DNA of 64,000 bases, taken from the NCBI GenBank assembly GCA_038746605.1, contig JBCDKM010000014.1:1-64000 (forward strand), read 5' to 3'. The DNA is from Rubricoccus sp038746605 (GTDB taxonomy: Bacteria > Bacteroidota > Rhodothermia > Rhodothermales > Rubricoccaceae). A program made the position numbers and the translations under genes. This document shows positions 34,640 to 43,303 of this stretch, piece after piece. Numbering within the stretch: the stretch's first letter is position 1; each line of letters begins with the position of its first letter. Below the pieces are notes generated by a model that saw only the letters and a program-made list of their open reading frames with translations, made no database searches and was not told where the DNA came from.

Positions 34640-35410
34640 GTGTCGTCCATCGCCATTCGCTACGAGACCTCCGTCTCCAGCGGTTACCGCCCCGTCCTCA
34701 GCAACTCCGACGTGGTCTCCGGGCCCATCGCGTCCCAAAACGCCGGGAGCACCAACCTTGGGATCTACTATCAGGTCGGCGGTGGCGGGGTCAACGGGTT
34801 GTTCCACGATGCGCTCTGCGGCTCGAAGCCAGGGGATCTCTGCCCCCATCAGGCCTGCCTGGACACGGTCAACGCGGACCTCGTAACGGCCTACGACGCG
34901 ACATACGGCGCGGGCGCCTGGAAGAAGGACAGCGCGAGTCCGCCCGATCCGCTTCCGCTCACCTCGTTTCTCGTGCCGATTCCGTCCGGGTGTTCGTCGC
35001 GGGTCGGGGCGAACGCCGTCGCGATGATGTACTCCGTCGGGCCGGACATGAGCAGCGAGACGAGCTTCTCCAATCCCACGGGCTACACGCAGATCTACGC
35101 AGACGCGATGGCCCAGACTGCGGCCTTCCTCGCCGCCGGTCACGCCCTGGATGGCCTGCGCCTGACGATGCTCTCGACGGGGATCTACAAGCCCCGCGTG
35201 GCGGACAAAGCCGCGTTCTACGCCGAAGTCGCTGGGTGCATCCTGGACGCTGTCGTCGCGGGCGCAAAGGCGGCTCCCGCGTTGGCAGGCGTTACGGTCC
35301 TCATCAACACGAACGGACCGGGCGGGAAAGAGCAGACCGCCTTCGATACCGCCGCCACGAAACGTGGCCTCTCGCCGGATGCCGCGGGCTTCGACGTGCC
35401 GATCTCCTGA
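34640..35410 (+). CDS. Divergent macro-domain-like protein
   Basis: 256 residues from GTG 34640. Segments follow macro-domain order: NAGSTNLGIYYQ near the start (NAAN-like loop), VGGGGVNGLFHDALCG (compare GGGVDGAIHRA), AMMYSVGPD (compare VIHTVGP) and LTMLSTGIYKP (compare FPxISTGIYG). Macro domains bind or hydrolyse ADP-ribose derivatives. The long inserted loops, the C-P-H-Q-A-C segment and several extra Cys are unusual. No ADP-ribosyltransferase gene is adjacent. Identification is by motif order only. Confidence 0.6.
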   Translation: MSSIAIRYETSVSSGYRPVLSNSDVVSGPIASQNAGSTNLGIYYQVGGGGVNGLFHDALCGSKPGDLCPHQACLDTVNADLVTAYDATYGAGAWKKDSASPPDPLPLTSFLVPIPSGCSSRVGANAVAMMYSVGPDMSSETSFSNPTGYTQIYADAMAQTAAFLAAGHALDGLRLTMLSTGIYKPRVADKAAFYAEVAGCILDAVVAGAKAAPALAGVTVLINTNGPGGKEQTAFDTAATKRGLSPDAAGFDVPIS

Positions 35411-35460
35411 CGCGCGTCTAGGCCGCTACTGAGACCTCGAGCTTCAAACCGCGAGGCTAC

Positions 35461-35494
35461 CCGCCTCGGTGCGTCCACGGAGAGACCGAGGCGG
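35461..35494. repeat. Dispersed palindrome, long class
   Basis: Perfect ten-base arms CCGCCTCGGT and ACCGAGGCGG around GCGTCCACGGAGAG, 50 bp after the macro-domain gene. The remainder of the 322-bp gap 35411-35732 holds no recognised gene; a good ribosome site GAGGAG precedes the next start. Confidence 0.9.
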
Positions 35495-35732
35495 GCTGGC
35501 CCAGGTCTGAATCCAGCATCCCGTTGTGTTCCAGGCGCTCCGCGCCGGAAGGGCTTTTCTGTGCGCCCTAGAGCCTGAGGAGCGTTCGGGAACGGTCGGT
35601 CAGAATCGGGACGATCATTCCGGCGTTTCCTCACAACAACCGGCGGGGTGCGCCCGTATCTGTGGAGTCCGCGCTGACGGAACGCGCCGTCCGCTGCAGG
35701 AGATCACGGGGAGTAGAGGCCCCAGAGGAGAC

Positions 35733-36890
35733 ATGAGCGCGCCTATTTACCTGGACCACAACGCCACCACGCCGGTCGCGCCCGAGGTACTCGCGGCGAT
35801 GCTGCCCTTTTTCCGGGAGCACTACGGGAACCCCAACAGCGAGCACGCTCTCGGGTGGGCTGCAGACGAGGCCGTGAGCCTCTCGCGCAAGCGTGTCGCG
35901 AAGGCCCTCGGCTGCGACGGCCGGGGTCTCACGTTCACCTCCGGCGCCTCCGAGGCCATCTCCCTCGCGCTCCGTGGTGCCGCGAGCGTCTACGGCGGGC
36001 GCAAGCATCGCATCGTGACGGTAGCGACGGAGCACAAGGCCGTGCTCACGACCTGCCAGTCTCTGGAGCATGACGGCTTCGACCTCACCGTCCTGCCCGT
36101 CGGGCGCGACGGCCTGATCGACCTCGACCAACTCCGCGACGTAGTGGACGACAAGACGCTCCTCGTCTCGGTGATGTGGGGCAACAACGAGACGGGTGTC
36201 GTGCAGCCGATCCGGCCTATCGCCGAGATCGCGCACGAGGTGGGCGCCTTCATGATGAGCGACGCCACACAGGCTGTTGGCAAGGTGCCCGTCCATGCCG
36301 ACGCCGCCGGAGTGGACCTCCTCGCGGTCTCTGCGCACAAGTTCTACGGCCCGAAGGGCGTCGGTGCGCTGTTCGTGCGGCGTCGCGGGCCGCGGGTCCG
36401 GCTCCAGCCGCAGATCGCGGGCGGCGGTCAGCAAAACGGCCTCCGCGCGGGCACGCTCAACGTACCGGGCATCGTCGGGATGGGCATCGCCGCGGAACTG
36501 GCGCTGACGAACCTGGAGTCCGACGCGCTCCGCATGGAATCCTTGCGCGACCGCTTCGAGGCCCGCCTCGTGGAGGTTGTGCCCAACGTCCGCTTCAACG
36601 CGACCGAGGCGCTGCGCCTGCCCAACACCTCCAGCGTCATCTTCGACGGGATCGAGAGCGGCAAGCTGCTTGGCTCTATGCGCGAGGTGGCTGCCAGCAC
36701 CGGTGCGGCCTGCCAGAGTCGCGCCCAGAAGCCCAGCCACGTCCTCACCGCGATGGGGCTCAGCGCAGAGGAATCCTTCTCGACGGTCCGCTTCTCGCTC
36801 GGCCGGTACACAACGGAAGAAGAGGTGGATCAGGCGGTCCAGTACGTCGCTGATGCTGTGGTTAGTACCCGCCAGCGTCGCGCGGCCTGA
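35733..36890 (+). CDS. Cysteine desulfurase (NifS/IscS family)
   Basis: 385 residues from ATG 35733, with AGAGGAG 5 nt upstream. Fold type I aminotransferase with IYLDHNATTPVAPEV at the start, ATEHKAVLTTC, the PLP lysine in SAHKFYGPKG and the active Cys in GAACQSRAQ. It takes sulfur from cysteine for Fe-S clusters or other thio-cofactors. No isc or suf scaffold lies beside it, so the partner is unclear. The much longer open frame upstream has no family similarity. Confidence 0.92.
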   Translation: MSAPIYLDHNATTPVAPEVLAAMLPFFREHYGNPNSEHALGWAADEAVSLSRKRVAKALGCDGRGLTFTSGASEAISLALRGAASVYGGRKHRIVTVATEHKAVLTTCQSLEHDGFDLTVLPVGRDGLIDLDQLRDVVDDKTLLVSVMWGNNETGVVQPIRPIAEIAHEVGAFMMSDATQAVGKVPVHADAAGVDLLAVSAHKFYGPKGVGALFVRRRGPRVRLQPQIAGGGQQNGLRAGTLNVPGIVGMGIAAELALTNLESDALRMESLRDRFEARLVEVVPNVRFNATEALRLPNTSSVIFDGIESGKLLGSMREVAASTGAACQSRAQKPSHVLTAMGLSAEESFSTVRFSLGRYTTEEEVDQAVQYVADAVVSTRQRRAA

Positions 36891-36952
36891 TTGGTTCAAG
36901 GCCAGGGTTCGTCGTCCCGGATCTGCAAACCTCGAACACCGTACTTCGACCC

Positions 36953-37555
36953 ATGATGGACCTCGTCAACCGCGTCGCCGAGAGCGACATCACGACCGTG
37001 GACCTCGCGGCTCTGTGGGACGGCGCAGAGACCGCCACGTTCGACCTCGCGCCCTTCCTCCATCGAGGCCTCGTGCTACGCGAGCGCGACTTCCGCCAGT
37101 CCGTCAAGGATCACGACTGGAGCCAGTACGCGCAGAAACACGTCGCCGTCACCTGCTCCGCCGACGCTATCGTGCCGACGTGGGCGTTCATGCTCGTCGC
37201 GAGCAAACTCGCGGGAGTGGCCGCCTCGGTCGGCGAGGGCACCGAGGCGGACGTTCGCCGCGACCACTTCGTGCGCGCGTTAGAAGCGCACGACTGGAGC
37301 CAGTACGTCGGAAAGCCGGTCGTCATCAAAGGCTGCGGCAACGACATCGTCCCACTGGACGCGTTTTTGATCGCGACACAGAAGCTCCAGGGCGTCGCGA
37401 AGAAGGTGATGTACGGCGAGCCGTGCTCGTCCGTACCCGTCTGGCGGAAGCCCGCGCCAGCGGCGCAGGCGCCTGCGGTCGGGACAAAGGCGGTGCGGCC
37501 CGCGGGTCTCGGTCTGCCGAAGGGTGTCAAGCCCGCCGGACCGCCACGCGCGTAG
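36953..37555 (+). CDS. DUF2480 family protein
   Basis: 200 residues (start 36953 or ATG 36956). Conserved DUF2480 elements: ALWDGAETATFDLAPFL, LRERDFRQSVKDHDWSQY, AIVPTWAFMLVASKLAG, VVIKGCGND and MYGEPCSSVPVWRKP. The family is restricted largely to Bacteroidota/Rhodothermota; function unknown. Here the Lys/Pro/Ala-rich tail is added. Codons 90-100 (AASVGEGTEAD) are encoded by a perfect 10-bp-arm copy of the dispersed palindrome (37221-37250). Confidence 0.85.
   Translation: MMDLVNRVAESDITTVDLAALWDGAETATFDLAPFLHRGLVLRERDFRQSVKDHDWSQYAQKHVAVTCSADAIVPTWAFMLVASKLAGVAASVGEGTEADVRRDHFVRALEAHDWSQYVGKPVVIKGCGNDIVPLDAFLIATQKLQGVAKKVMYGEPCSSVPVWRKPAPAAQAPAVGTKAVRPAGLGLPKGVKPAGPPRA
37221..37250. repeat. 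Dispersed palindrome inside the DUF2480 gene
   Basis: CCGCCTCGGT (37221-37230) and ACCGAGGCGG (37241-37250) around a 10-bp centre. In frame within a coding gene, so it cannot be explained as a terminator. Confidence 0.85.
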
Positions 37556-37565
37556 GTTTCGAGCC

Positions 37566-38183
37566 ATGCGCCGTCTCCTGCTCTGTGCCTTTCTGTCTCT
37601 CGCCTGGAGCCACACATCGGCGCAGTCGCTTGTCGAAACGTGGAAGCTGATCGGGCCGCAGGAGCCAGAGCTCGAAGCGGGGACCCGGATCCATTCCATG
37701 TGGATGGAAGTGGCCGAAGACGGCCGCGTGTTGGTGCATGCAGAGCACGGAACCCAGCGCTCCGCCAGCCTGGATGGGGCCCTCTCGAATGAAGGATGTC
37801 TTCTGGGGATGGATTCCGAGCCCGTCTGCCCGGAGTTCCTGTCGCCGGACAGAGTCCGGCTGGAGGCAGATGAGATCGAGCTGACGTTTGAGCGGTCGCG
37901 CGCGCCTGTCGAGATGATGGGCCTGGTGGGGAGTTGGAGGATCTCAAAGGGCCCTGCCGAGTCCGTGACGTTCCGGGCGGGCCCAGAGGGAGGCGCGACA
38001 GTCAGGTTCTACCTCCGCGACCAGATCATCGGTAGCGGGACGTGGATGGTAAACGAGAAAGGGCTGACCGTGGAGACCGGTGCCTTTGGTACCGAACTCT
38101 ACACCCGCGCGAAGCGTGACGGCGCCCGCGTCATGCTCACGGGGAACGGTGAGCCGCTCGTGCTGGAACCCATGAAGGAATGA
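37566..38183 (+). CDS. Exported protein of unknown function
   Basis: 205 residues from ATG 37566, signal peptide MRRLLLCAFLSLAWSHTSAQ. Two similar beta-rich halves are visible (LVETWKLIGPQEPELEAGTR and LVGSWRISKGPAESVTFRAG), resembling lipocalin-like or stress-response repeat domains (W-K-L strand starts). Two Cys in GCLLGMDSEPVCPEF could form a disulfide. Its stop overlaps the next start by 4 nt, so translation is coupled to an SDR. Confidence 0.6.
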   Translation: MRRLLLCAFLSLAWSHTSAQSLVETWKLIGPQEPELEAGTRIHSMWMEVAEDGRVLVHAEHGTQRSASLDGALSNEGCLLGMDSEPVCPEFLSPDRVRLEADEIELTFERSRAPVEMMGLVGSWRISKGPAESVTFRAGPEGGATVRFYLRDQIIGSGTWMVNEKGLTVETGAFGTELYTRAKRDGARVMLTGNGEPLVLEPMKE

Positions 38184-38974
38184 CCCTCGACCTCGCCGGG
38201 CGAACCGCGCTCGTCACCGGCGCGAGCCGAGGTATTGGCTACGCGGTGGCGGAGCAACTGGCAGGTGCAGGCGCGCGCGTCGCACTTCACCACAGCGGTC
38301 GCGATCCAGAGATCGCGCAGGTACAGGTCGCCCGCCTCGGTGCCGAGGCGGACCACCTCGTGCTGGCGGCAGACCTCACCCACCCTCACGAAGCCGCCCG
38401 GCTCTGGAACGATGCGCTCGAAACCCTCGCCCGCGTCGACATCGTGGTGGCCAACGCGGGGATTTTCGTGGAGGCGAACCCTGACGGACCGCTCGACGAC
38501 TGGCTCGCGGCGTGGGACCGCACGATGGCTGTCAACCTGACGTCGCTGGCCGTTCTTTCGCGCGAGGCCGTCCGCCACTGGGCCGAGCGTCACGCCGAGG
38601 CGGGGGGAGTCCCTGGAGAAATAGTCGGGCGTCTCGTGACCGTCTCTTCTCGCGCGGCCTTCCGGGGCGACGACCCGGCGTTCCTTGCCTACGCGGCTTC
38701 TAAGGGCGGCGTGGTGGCGCTGACCAAAAGCATCGCGCGAGGCTGGGGGCGTCGCGGTGTGGCGGCGTTCGGCGTCGCGCCCGGGTTCACGGCGACCGAC
38801 ATGGCCACCGGTGCCATCGCGGCGGACCGAGCGGGGCTGGAGGCGCAGACCAGCCTTGGTGCCATCGCCGAGCCCGAGGAGGTAGCCCCGACAATCGTCT
38901 TTCTCGCTTCTGGACTGGCAGACCACGCCACCGGTACGACGGTAGACATTAACGGCGCAAGCTTCGTGCGCTGA
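38180..38974 (+). CDS. Short-chain dehydrogenase/reductase
   Basis: 264 residues. Cofactor motif VTGASRGIGYAVA, VANAG, catalytic Ser in TVSSRA, YAASKGG motif and the PGFTATDM segment. The C-terminal GTTVDINGASFVR matches 3-oxoacyl-ACP reductase-type SDRs, although substrate is not assignable. The ATGA overlap with the previous gene implies coupling. The in-frame segment ARLGAEAD after strand beta3 is encoded by a perfect copy of the dispersed palindrome. Confidence 0.85.
   Translation: MTLDLAGRTALVTGASRGIGYAVAEQLAGAGARVALHHSGRDPEIAQVQVARLGAEADHLVLAADLTHPHEAARLWNDALETLARVDIVVANAGIFVEANPDGPLDDWLAAWDRTMAVNLTSLAVLSREAVRHWAERHAEAGGVPGEIVGRLVTVSSRAAFRGDDPAFLAYAASKGGVVALTKSIARGWGRRGVAAFGVAPGFTATDMATGAIAADRAGLEAQTSLGAIAEPEEVAPTIVFLASGLADHATGTTVDINGASFVR
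38332..38351. repeat. Dispersed palindrome inside an SDR gene
   Basis: Perfect 20-bp CCGCCTCGGTGCCGAGGCGG in frame as Arg-Leu-Gly-Ala-Glu-Ala at residues 51-57. The sequence has no stop in any of six frames. Confidence 0.9.
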
Positions 38975-39045
38975 GCCCTCGGCGTCGGACTCTGCTCGCC
39001 GAACTCTCGGCGGTGGGCGGCGTAGGTCGCAGGTCCCTTCGTGCC

Positions 39046-39852
39046 ATGTCCCACTCCGACCTCTCCGAGCGCCAGGCCGCTGACCTCCTCCGTCGTGCCG
39101 CTCAACTCCAGGCTCGCGCCGACGAGAGCCATGGCCCCGGTCTCACGATGGACGAGGTCAAGCGCGCCGCCCAGGCCGCTGGCATCGACCCGACGTACGT
39201 GGAGCAGGCCGCTCTCGGCGCGGGAGACGATCTTCCACCGAGCGATCCCTTCCTCGGCATGCAGACGGGTTCCCGGCAGACCCGCATCGTGGCCGGAGAG
39301 GTCAGTGATGCCGAGTGGGGCAAGATGGTCGCCACGCTCCGTCGCCAACTCGGCGGGACGGGCGGAGTGGAAACCATCGGAGGCGTGCGCGAATGGCGGC
39401 GGGCGCCGTATCACATCCTCCTGGAGCCCGAGGGGAAAAACACCCGCGTCACGGCCTCCGCGACCTGGCGGGCGGACACGATGGGGGCTGTCGCGCTCAC
39501 CGCGATGCTTCTCGGCTTCGCCTTGCTGATGGTGGCGATGTCGTTTGCGGGGGGCAAAACAGAATTGGTCTGGCTGGCCGCGACCTTCGGCGCGATGGGA
39601 GGTGCCAGTGGTCTCTTTGCGTGGCCTCGGCTCTGGGCGAAGGGGCCACGCATCGACGCGAAGCTGGACCGAGCGCTGGACGCATTGGAAGAGCTCGCAG
39701 GCAGCGAGGAACGCGCCGAAGTCCTCGCGGAGGCTCCAGAGCTTCCGTCACCTCTCCCCGAAGAGCCTCGTCTCAACGCGGCTCTCTTGGAAGACCTGCC
39801 CCACCTCGACGCCGAGGTCGGCACACCCGAGCGTCGGCGCGAGCGGGGCTAG
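39046..39852 (+). CDS. Unrecognised two-helix membrane protein family, copy 1
   Basis: 268 residues from ATG 39046. Layout shared with five other genes here: (a) residues 1-60, helical, SERQAADLLRRAAQLQ and GLTMDEVKRAAQAAGIDPTY; (b) residues about 80-150, a START-like beta domain with DAEWGKMVATLRRQLGGTGG, IGGVREW and a THxxVT strand; (c) two predicted helices (TAMLLGFALLMVAMSFAGG; WLAATFGAMGGASGLFAWPR); (d) ALDALEEL helix and tail ending RRRERG. Membrane topology probably places both ends in the cytoplasm. Function unknown. Confidence 0.75.
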   Translation: MSHSDLSERQAADLLRRAAQLQARADESHGPGLTMDEVKRAAQAAGIDPTYVEQAALGAGDDLPPSDPFLGMQTGSRQTRIVAGEVSDAEWGKMVATLRRQLGGTGGVETIGGVREWRRAPYHILLEPEGKNTRVTASATWRADTMGAVALTAMLLGFALLMVAMSFAGGKTELVWLAATFGAMGGASGLFAWPRLWAKGPRIDAKLDRALDALEELAGSEERAEVLAEAPELPSPLPEEPRLNAALLEDLPHLDAEVGTPERRRERG

Positions 39853-39900
39853 AGTCCCGCCCGGGGCACATCTATCGCGGGAGGGCCCGTAGCTTCGCGC

Positions 39901-40710
39901 ATGTCCAAGCGATTCTCCGAGGCCGAGGCCCAACGCATCTTCGCGCTCGCCGCTGAGCGCCAGCACGAAACCGGTCAAGAGGAGCCTGGCCTCTCCTTGG
40001 AGGAACTGGAAGAAGTCGGCCGCGCAGCTGGACTGGATCCCGCTATTGTCCGGGAAGCGGCCATGGATGCGCTTCGGCCCGAAGTCACGAGCACTACGCG
40101 CCGCATCCTCGGGATGCCGGTGGAGCACCGCCGCGAGCGGTTTGTCCGCGGCACTGTCTCCGACGAGGCGTGGGCCGAGATCGTCATCGATCTGAGGCGC
40201 CAGTTCGACAAGACCGGCATCGTGACAGACATCGGCCCGCTGCGCGAATGGCGCTCGGAGGCCAGCGAATACAAGCAGCCCGTCACGGTCACGCTCTCGC
40301 CTGAGCGCGGAGGCACGCGAGTCGTCATCGAGCAGAGTCAGGTGCAGACGGCTCTCGGTCTCGGCATCGGTACGGCGACCAATTTCGTGATGGGGCTGAT
40401 GTTCCTCGTCTTTGCCTCGGTGGAGACAGGGGAGCCGTCTCTCATCGTTCCCGCGATGATCATGCTAACGTTCGCGGCGGTCTTCGGTGCGGGCACGTTC
40501 TTCGGGATGCGGAACCACAACCGGCGGCGGCACGAGGCCTTCGACGCCGCACTGGACCGGATCGATCTCGCCGTTCGCGACCATGAGAAGCGCGAGGAGG
40601 CATCGCGCGAGGCGCACAGATCCAAAGGGCGGATCGACGCTTCAGTGCTAGACGCGAGCCCAGAGACAGACGGTCTCGCCAGAGGCGAACGCTCGCGAGA
40701 CCGCGCCTGA
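39901..40710 (+). CDS. Unrecognised two-helix membrane protein family, copy 2
   Basis: 269 residues, start MSKRFSEAEAQRIFALAAER, nearly identical in pattern to copies 3 and 6. GLSLEELEEVGRAAGLDPAI repeats the N-terminal motif; SDEAWAEIVIDLRRQFDKTG and IGPLREW mark the START-like domain; hydrophobic segments lie at about 150-200. The tail ends ERSRDRA. It follows copy 1 by 48 nt. Confidence 0.75.
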   Translation: MSKRFSEAEAQRIFALAAERQHETGQEEPGLSLEELEEVGRAAGLDPAIVREAAMDALRPEVTSTTRRILGMPVEHRRERFVRGTVSDEAWAEIVIDLRRQFDKTGIVTDIGPLREWRSEASEYKQPVTVTLSPERGGTRVVIEQSQVQTALGLGIGTATNFVMGLMFLVFASVETGEPSLIVPAMIMLTFAAVFGAGTFFGMRNHNRRRHEAFDAALDRIDLAVRDHEKREEASREAHRSKGRIDASVLDASPETDGLARGERSRDRA

Positions 40711-40779
40711 GGTCGCCGTGTGAGGGGGTGGGAGCCTCCACGCCGGACGCCCGTAGCTTCTGGCCCCGCCGCGACACTC

Positions 40780-41625
40780 ATGGCCGAGAAGCGATTCACC
40801 GAAGAAGAAGCGCAGCGCATCTTCGCGCGTGTCGCCGAGCGCCAGCACTACGCTCGCGAGGGAGACCACGGGCTGACTCTGGCGGAGATGCAGGAAGCCG
40901 CCCGCGCCTCCGGTCTGGATCCCTCGCTCGTGGCGGCCGTCGCGATGGAGATGAGGAGCGCCATAGAGGACGGCGACGAAGATCCGACGTTCTGGGGTGC
41001 GCCGCTCCGCATCCGCCGGACGCGCGTGCTCCCCGTGGACGTAGACGAGGACGGTTGGGCACGGATCGTCACGGAACTGCGCCGGGCCTTCGACACGCCG
41101 GGCGTCCCGACAGAGATCGGTCGTCAGCGCGAGTGGACCTCCACGACTGCAGGAAGCGGGGTGCCCATCCATGTCACGCTCACCCCAGGTGAGGGCACCT
41201 CCACGATCACCATCGAGCAGTCCATTGCGAAGCAGGCGCGCGGCTCGGAGTGGATTCTTCCGCTCGGCATTCTCCCGGTCGTGCTCCTCGCGGGCTTCTT
41301 CCAGGCGATCGGGGAAGCAGGCGCGAGGATCTGGTGGCTGCCTGTGCTGGTCGGGCTGGTGATGAGTCTCGTGGTGGGCGGTCTGTGGTTCGGCTGGCGC
41401 AACTGGGGTCGAAAGACGGAGCAGCGGTTCGAGCGCGCGATGGACCGCGTGGAACTGGCCGCCCGCGATGCTGCCTCCGAGCTCGCACCCGTCTCAGCAC
41501 CGCCCGCCTCGGTGCCCTCGTGGGAGGAGTCGTCCTCGCGAGAGGAGCCGCGCCTCTCCCTCGACGCCCTGCCCCAGGCGGACGCTCTCGAGCCCTCCCG
41601 AACCCGCACCCGGCTGCGGTCGTAG
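40780..41625 (+). CDS. Unrecognised two-helix membrane protein family, copy 3
   Basis: 281 residues from ATG 40780: KRFTEEEAQRIFARVAERQH, GLTLAEMQEAARASGLDPSL, DEDGWARIVTELRRAFDTPG, IGRQREW, helices WILPLGILPVVLLAGFFQAI and WWLPVLVGLVMSLVVGGLWF, then tail RTRTRLRS. A half copy of the dispersed palindrome (GCCTCGGTGCC near 41507) encodes PPASVP in the linker to the tail. Confidence 0.75.
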   Translation: MAEKRFTEEEAQRIFARVAERQHYAREGDHGLTLAEMQEAARASGLDPSLVAAVAMEMRSAIEDGDEDPTFWGAPLRIRRTRVLPVDVDEDGWARIVTELRRAFDTPGVPTEIGRQREWTSTTAGSGVPIHVTLTPGEGTSTITIEQSIAKQARGSEWILPLGILPVVLLAGFFQAIGEAGARIWWLPVLVGLVMSLVVGGLWFGWRNWGRKTEQRFERAMDRVELAARDAASELAPVSAPPASVPSWEESSSREEPRLSLDALPQADALEPSRTRTRLRS

Positions 41626-41651
41626 CCTCCGCCGCCGTCCCCGCATCCCCG

Positions 41652-42503
41652 ATGCCGAACACGTACACCGAGCGCGAAGTCGCGCAGATCATCGAGCGCG
41701 CCGTCATGCGCCAGGAAGAGGCGCGGCGACGACAAGGGGCCGCCGGGCTCTCGCTCGATGAAATCGAAAAGCTCGGCCGCGAGGTCGGCATTGACCCGGA
41801 GTTCCTGCGTGCTGCCGCCGCAGAATTAGACGCGGGTGCGGGCGAGCGCGAGAGCCACACCACGGCCACGCACAACCACGTGGAGCGTTGGACGACCGGG
41901 CCCCTCGATCCTCACGCCTGGGAAGACCTCACCGAGGACCTCCGCCGCCGCCTCGGGACGGACTACGGCCAGATGTACGGCCGCACCGACTCTGGCAAGA
42001 CCGTCCAGACCGGCGCGACGCGCACGTGGGAGCACACGAGCGGTCTCGGCGTGCACCACCGGCTCGTGGTCAGCGAACGCGGCGAGCGGACGCGGATCCG
42101 GCTGGAGCAACAAGTCGGCTCGATGAGTCCGCCCGTGGAAGGGGGGCTGTACGGTCTCCTCGCGATGCTCGCCCTCGGTCCTCTCGCGGGGTGGACCGGA
42201 TCGCTCCTCTTCAGTGGCGCGCTGGCGGTCACGGCGGGCATCGTCCTGGGGGTGGTGCTCTATGCCGTCGCCTCGTTCGCGATCTACAAAGCGGACCTCG
42301 CGTGGCGGGCCAAGAAGATGGGTCAGCTCCAAGACCTCGCCGACGACATCGCGACTCAGCTCGCGGCACCGGTCGACGCTCGCGAGTCCGCCCGCCTCGA
42401 TGCCGAGGCGGAGGAGACCCGCCCACCGCTCCTCGATCTCGACGCGCTGAGCGAAACCCAGGCCGACCTGCCCATGACCCCGCGCGTGCGGGACCGGTCG
42501 TGA
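41652..42503 (+). CDS. Unrecognised two-helix membrane protein family, copy 4
   Basis: 283 residues from ATG 41652: TYTEREVAQIIERAVMRQEE, GLSLDEIEKLGREVGIDPEF, AWEDLTEDLRRRLGTDYG, helices in YGLLAMLALGPLAGWTGSLL and VTAGIVLGVVLYAVASFAIY, tail PRVRDRS. The N-terminal motif is slightly closer to copy 5. The tail linker ARLDAEAEE is encoded by a dispersed-palindrome copy (42392-42411). Its stop overlaps the start of copy 5 (GTGA). Confidence 0.75.
   Translation: MPNTYTEREVAQIIERAVMRQEEARRRQGAAGLSLDEIEKLGREVGIDPEFLRAAAAELDAGAGERESHTTATHNHVERWTTGPLDPHAWEDLTEDLRRRLGTDYGQMYGRTDSGKTVQTGATRTWEHTSGLGVHHRLVVSERGERTRIRLEQQVGSMSPPVEGGLYGLLAMLALGPLAGWTGSLLFSGALAVTAGIVLGVVLYAVASFAIYKADLAWRAKKMGQLQDLADDIATQLAAPVDARESARLDAEAEETRPPLLDLDALSETQADLPMTPRVRDRS
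42392..42411. repeat. Dispersed palindrome inside copy 4
   Basis: CCGCCTCGATGCCGAGGCGG: one mismatch to the consensus. In frame as ARLDAEA. Confidence 0.75.
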
Positions 42504-43303
42504 GCGAGCGCAGCTACTCGGAGCGCGAGATCTCCGCTATCCTCCAGCGCGCGATGGAGCGCCGCGAGGCGGACCGCAAGGGCGGCACGGCCCGACCCGG
42601 CGCCACCGCGACGGGGCTCACGCTCTCCGAGATTCAGCAGGTGGCCCGCGAGGTCGGGCTGGATGCTCGGTACATCTCGGAGGCCGTGCGCGACCTCGAT
42701 GTGGGCACTGGCACGACGGTCCGGGCGGGGCTGTGGAGCGAGCAGGTGGAGGTGGAGCGCATCGTCGCAGCGGCCCCGACAGAAGCTGCGTGGTCGGCCA
42801 TCGAGGCAGACCTCCGGCGCCGGATGGACACCACGGGCGGTGACACGCGCCGGTATCTCGGAGGCTGGGAGTGGACCTACGCGGAACGGGCGGGCACGCC
42901 CCTCCTGCGCGCGACTCTGACCGACCTGGGCGGCGCGAGCAAGCTCCACCTCACACGGACGAGCATCAGTCCTCCGGCAGCAGCTCTCTTCGCGGTAGGT
43001 GGGGGCGCGCTCCTCGCTTTCCTGATCTTCGCCGCGACGACATCACCCTCTTTGCTCCTCCTCGTCGCGCTGGTGCTGGTGGGCGCGGCCGCTGGGTTCG
43101 CCGGTTCGCGAGCCCTACAACGGGCGAAGACCGTCAACCTGGACCGGCTGGCACGTGCCGCCGATGCGCATCTCCACGAGGCTGCACCCGGCCGCGAGTC
43201 GGCCCGCCGCGGCACCGAGGCGGAGGCAGTCGGGCGTCCGCTTCTCGGTGCCGCGAACGCGGAGCCTTCGCGCTTGGCCGACCGCATGCGCGCCCGGCCG
43301 TGA
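42500..43303 (+). CDS. Unrecognised two-helix membrane protein family, copy 5
   Basis: 267 residues from GTG 42500, overlapping copy 4 by 4 nt. RSYSEREISAILQRAMERRE, GLTLSEIQQVAREVGLDARY, TEAAWSAIEADLRRRMDTTG, GGWEW, helices PPAAALFAVGGGALLAFLIF and LLLLVALVLVGAAAGFAGSR, tail ADRMRARP. The linker ARRGTEAEA at 43203-43222 is encoded by a degenerate palindrome. It overlaps the ATP-grasp gene by 4 nt, so both are translationally coupled. Confidence 0.75.
   Translation: MSERSYSEREISAILQRAMERREADRKGGTARPGATATGLTLSEIQQVAREVGLDARYISEAVRDLDVGTGTTVRAGLWSEQVEVERIVAAAPTEAAWSAIEADLRRRMDTTGGDTRRYLGGWEWTYAERAGTPLLRATLTDLGGASKLHLTRTSISPPAAALFAVGGGALLAFLIFAATTSPSLLLLVALVLVGAAAGFAGSRALQRAKTVNLDRLARAADAHLHEAAPGRESARRGTEAEAVGRPLLGAANAEPSRLADRMRARP
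43203..43222. repeat. Dispersed palindrome (degenerate) inside copy 5
   Basis: CCGCCGCGGCACCGAGGCGG, one arm mismatch. In frame as ARRGTEA. Confidence 0.6.
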
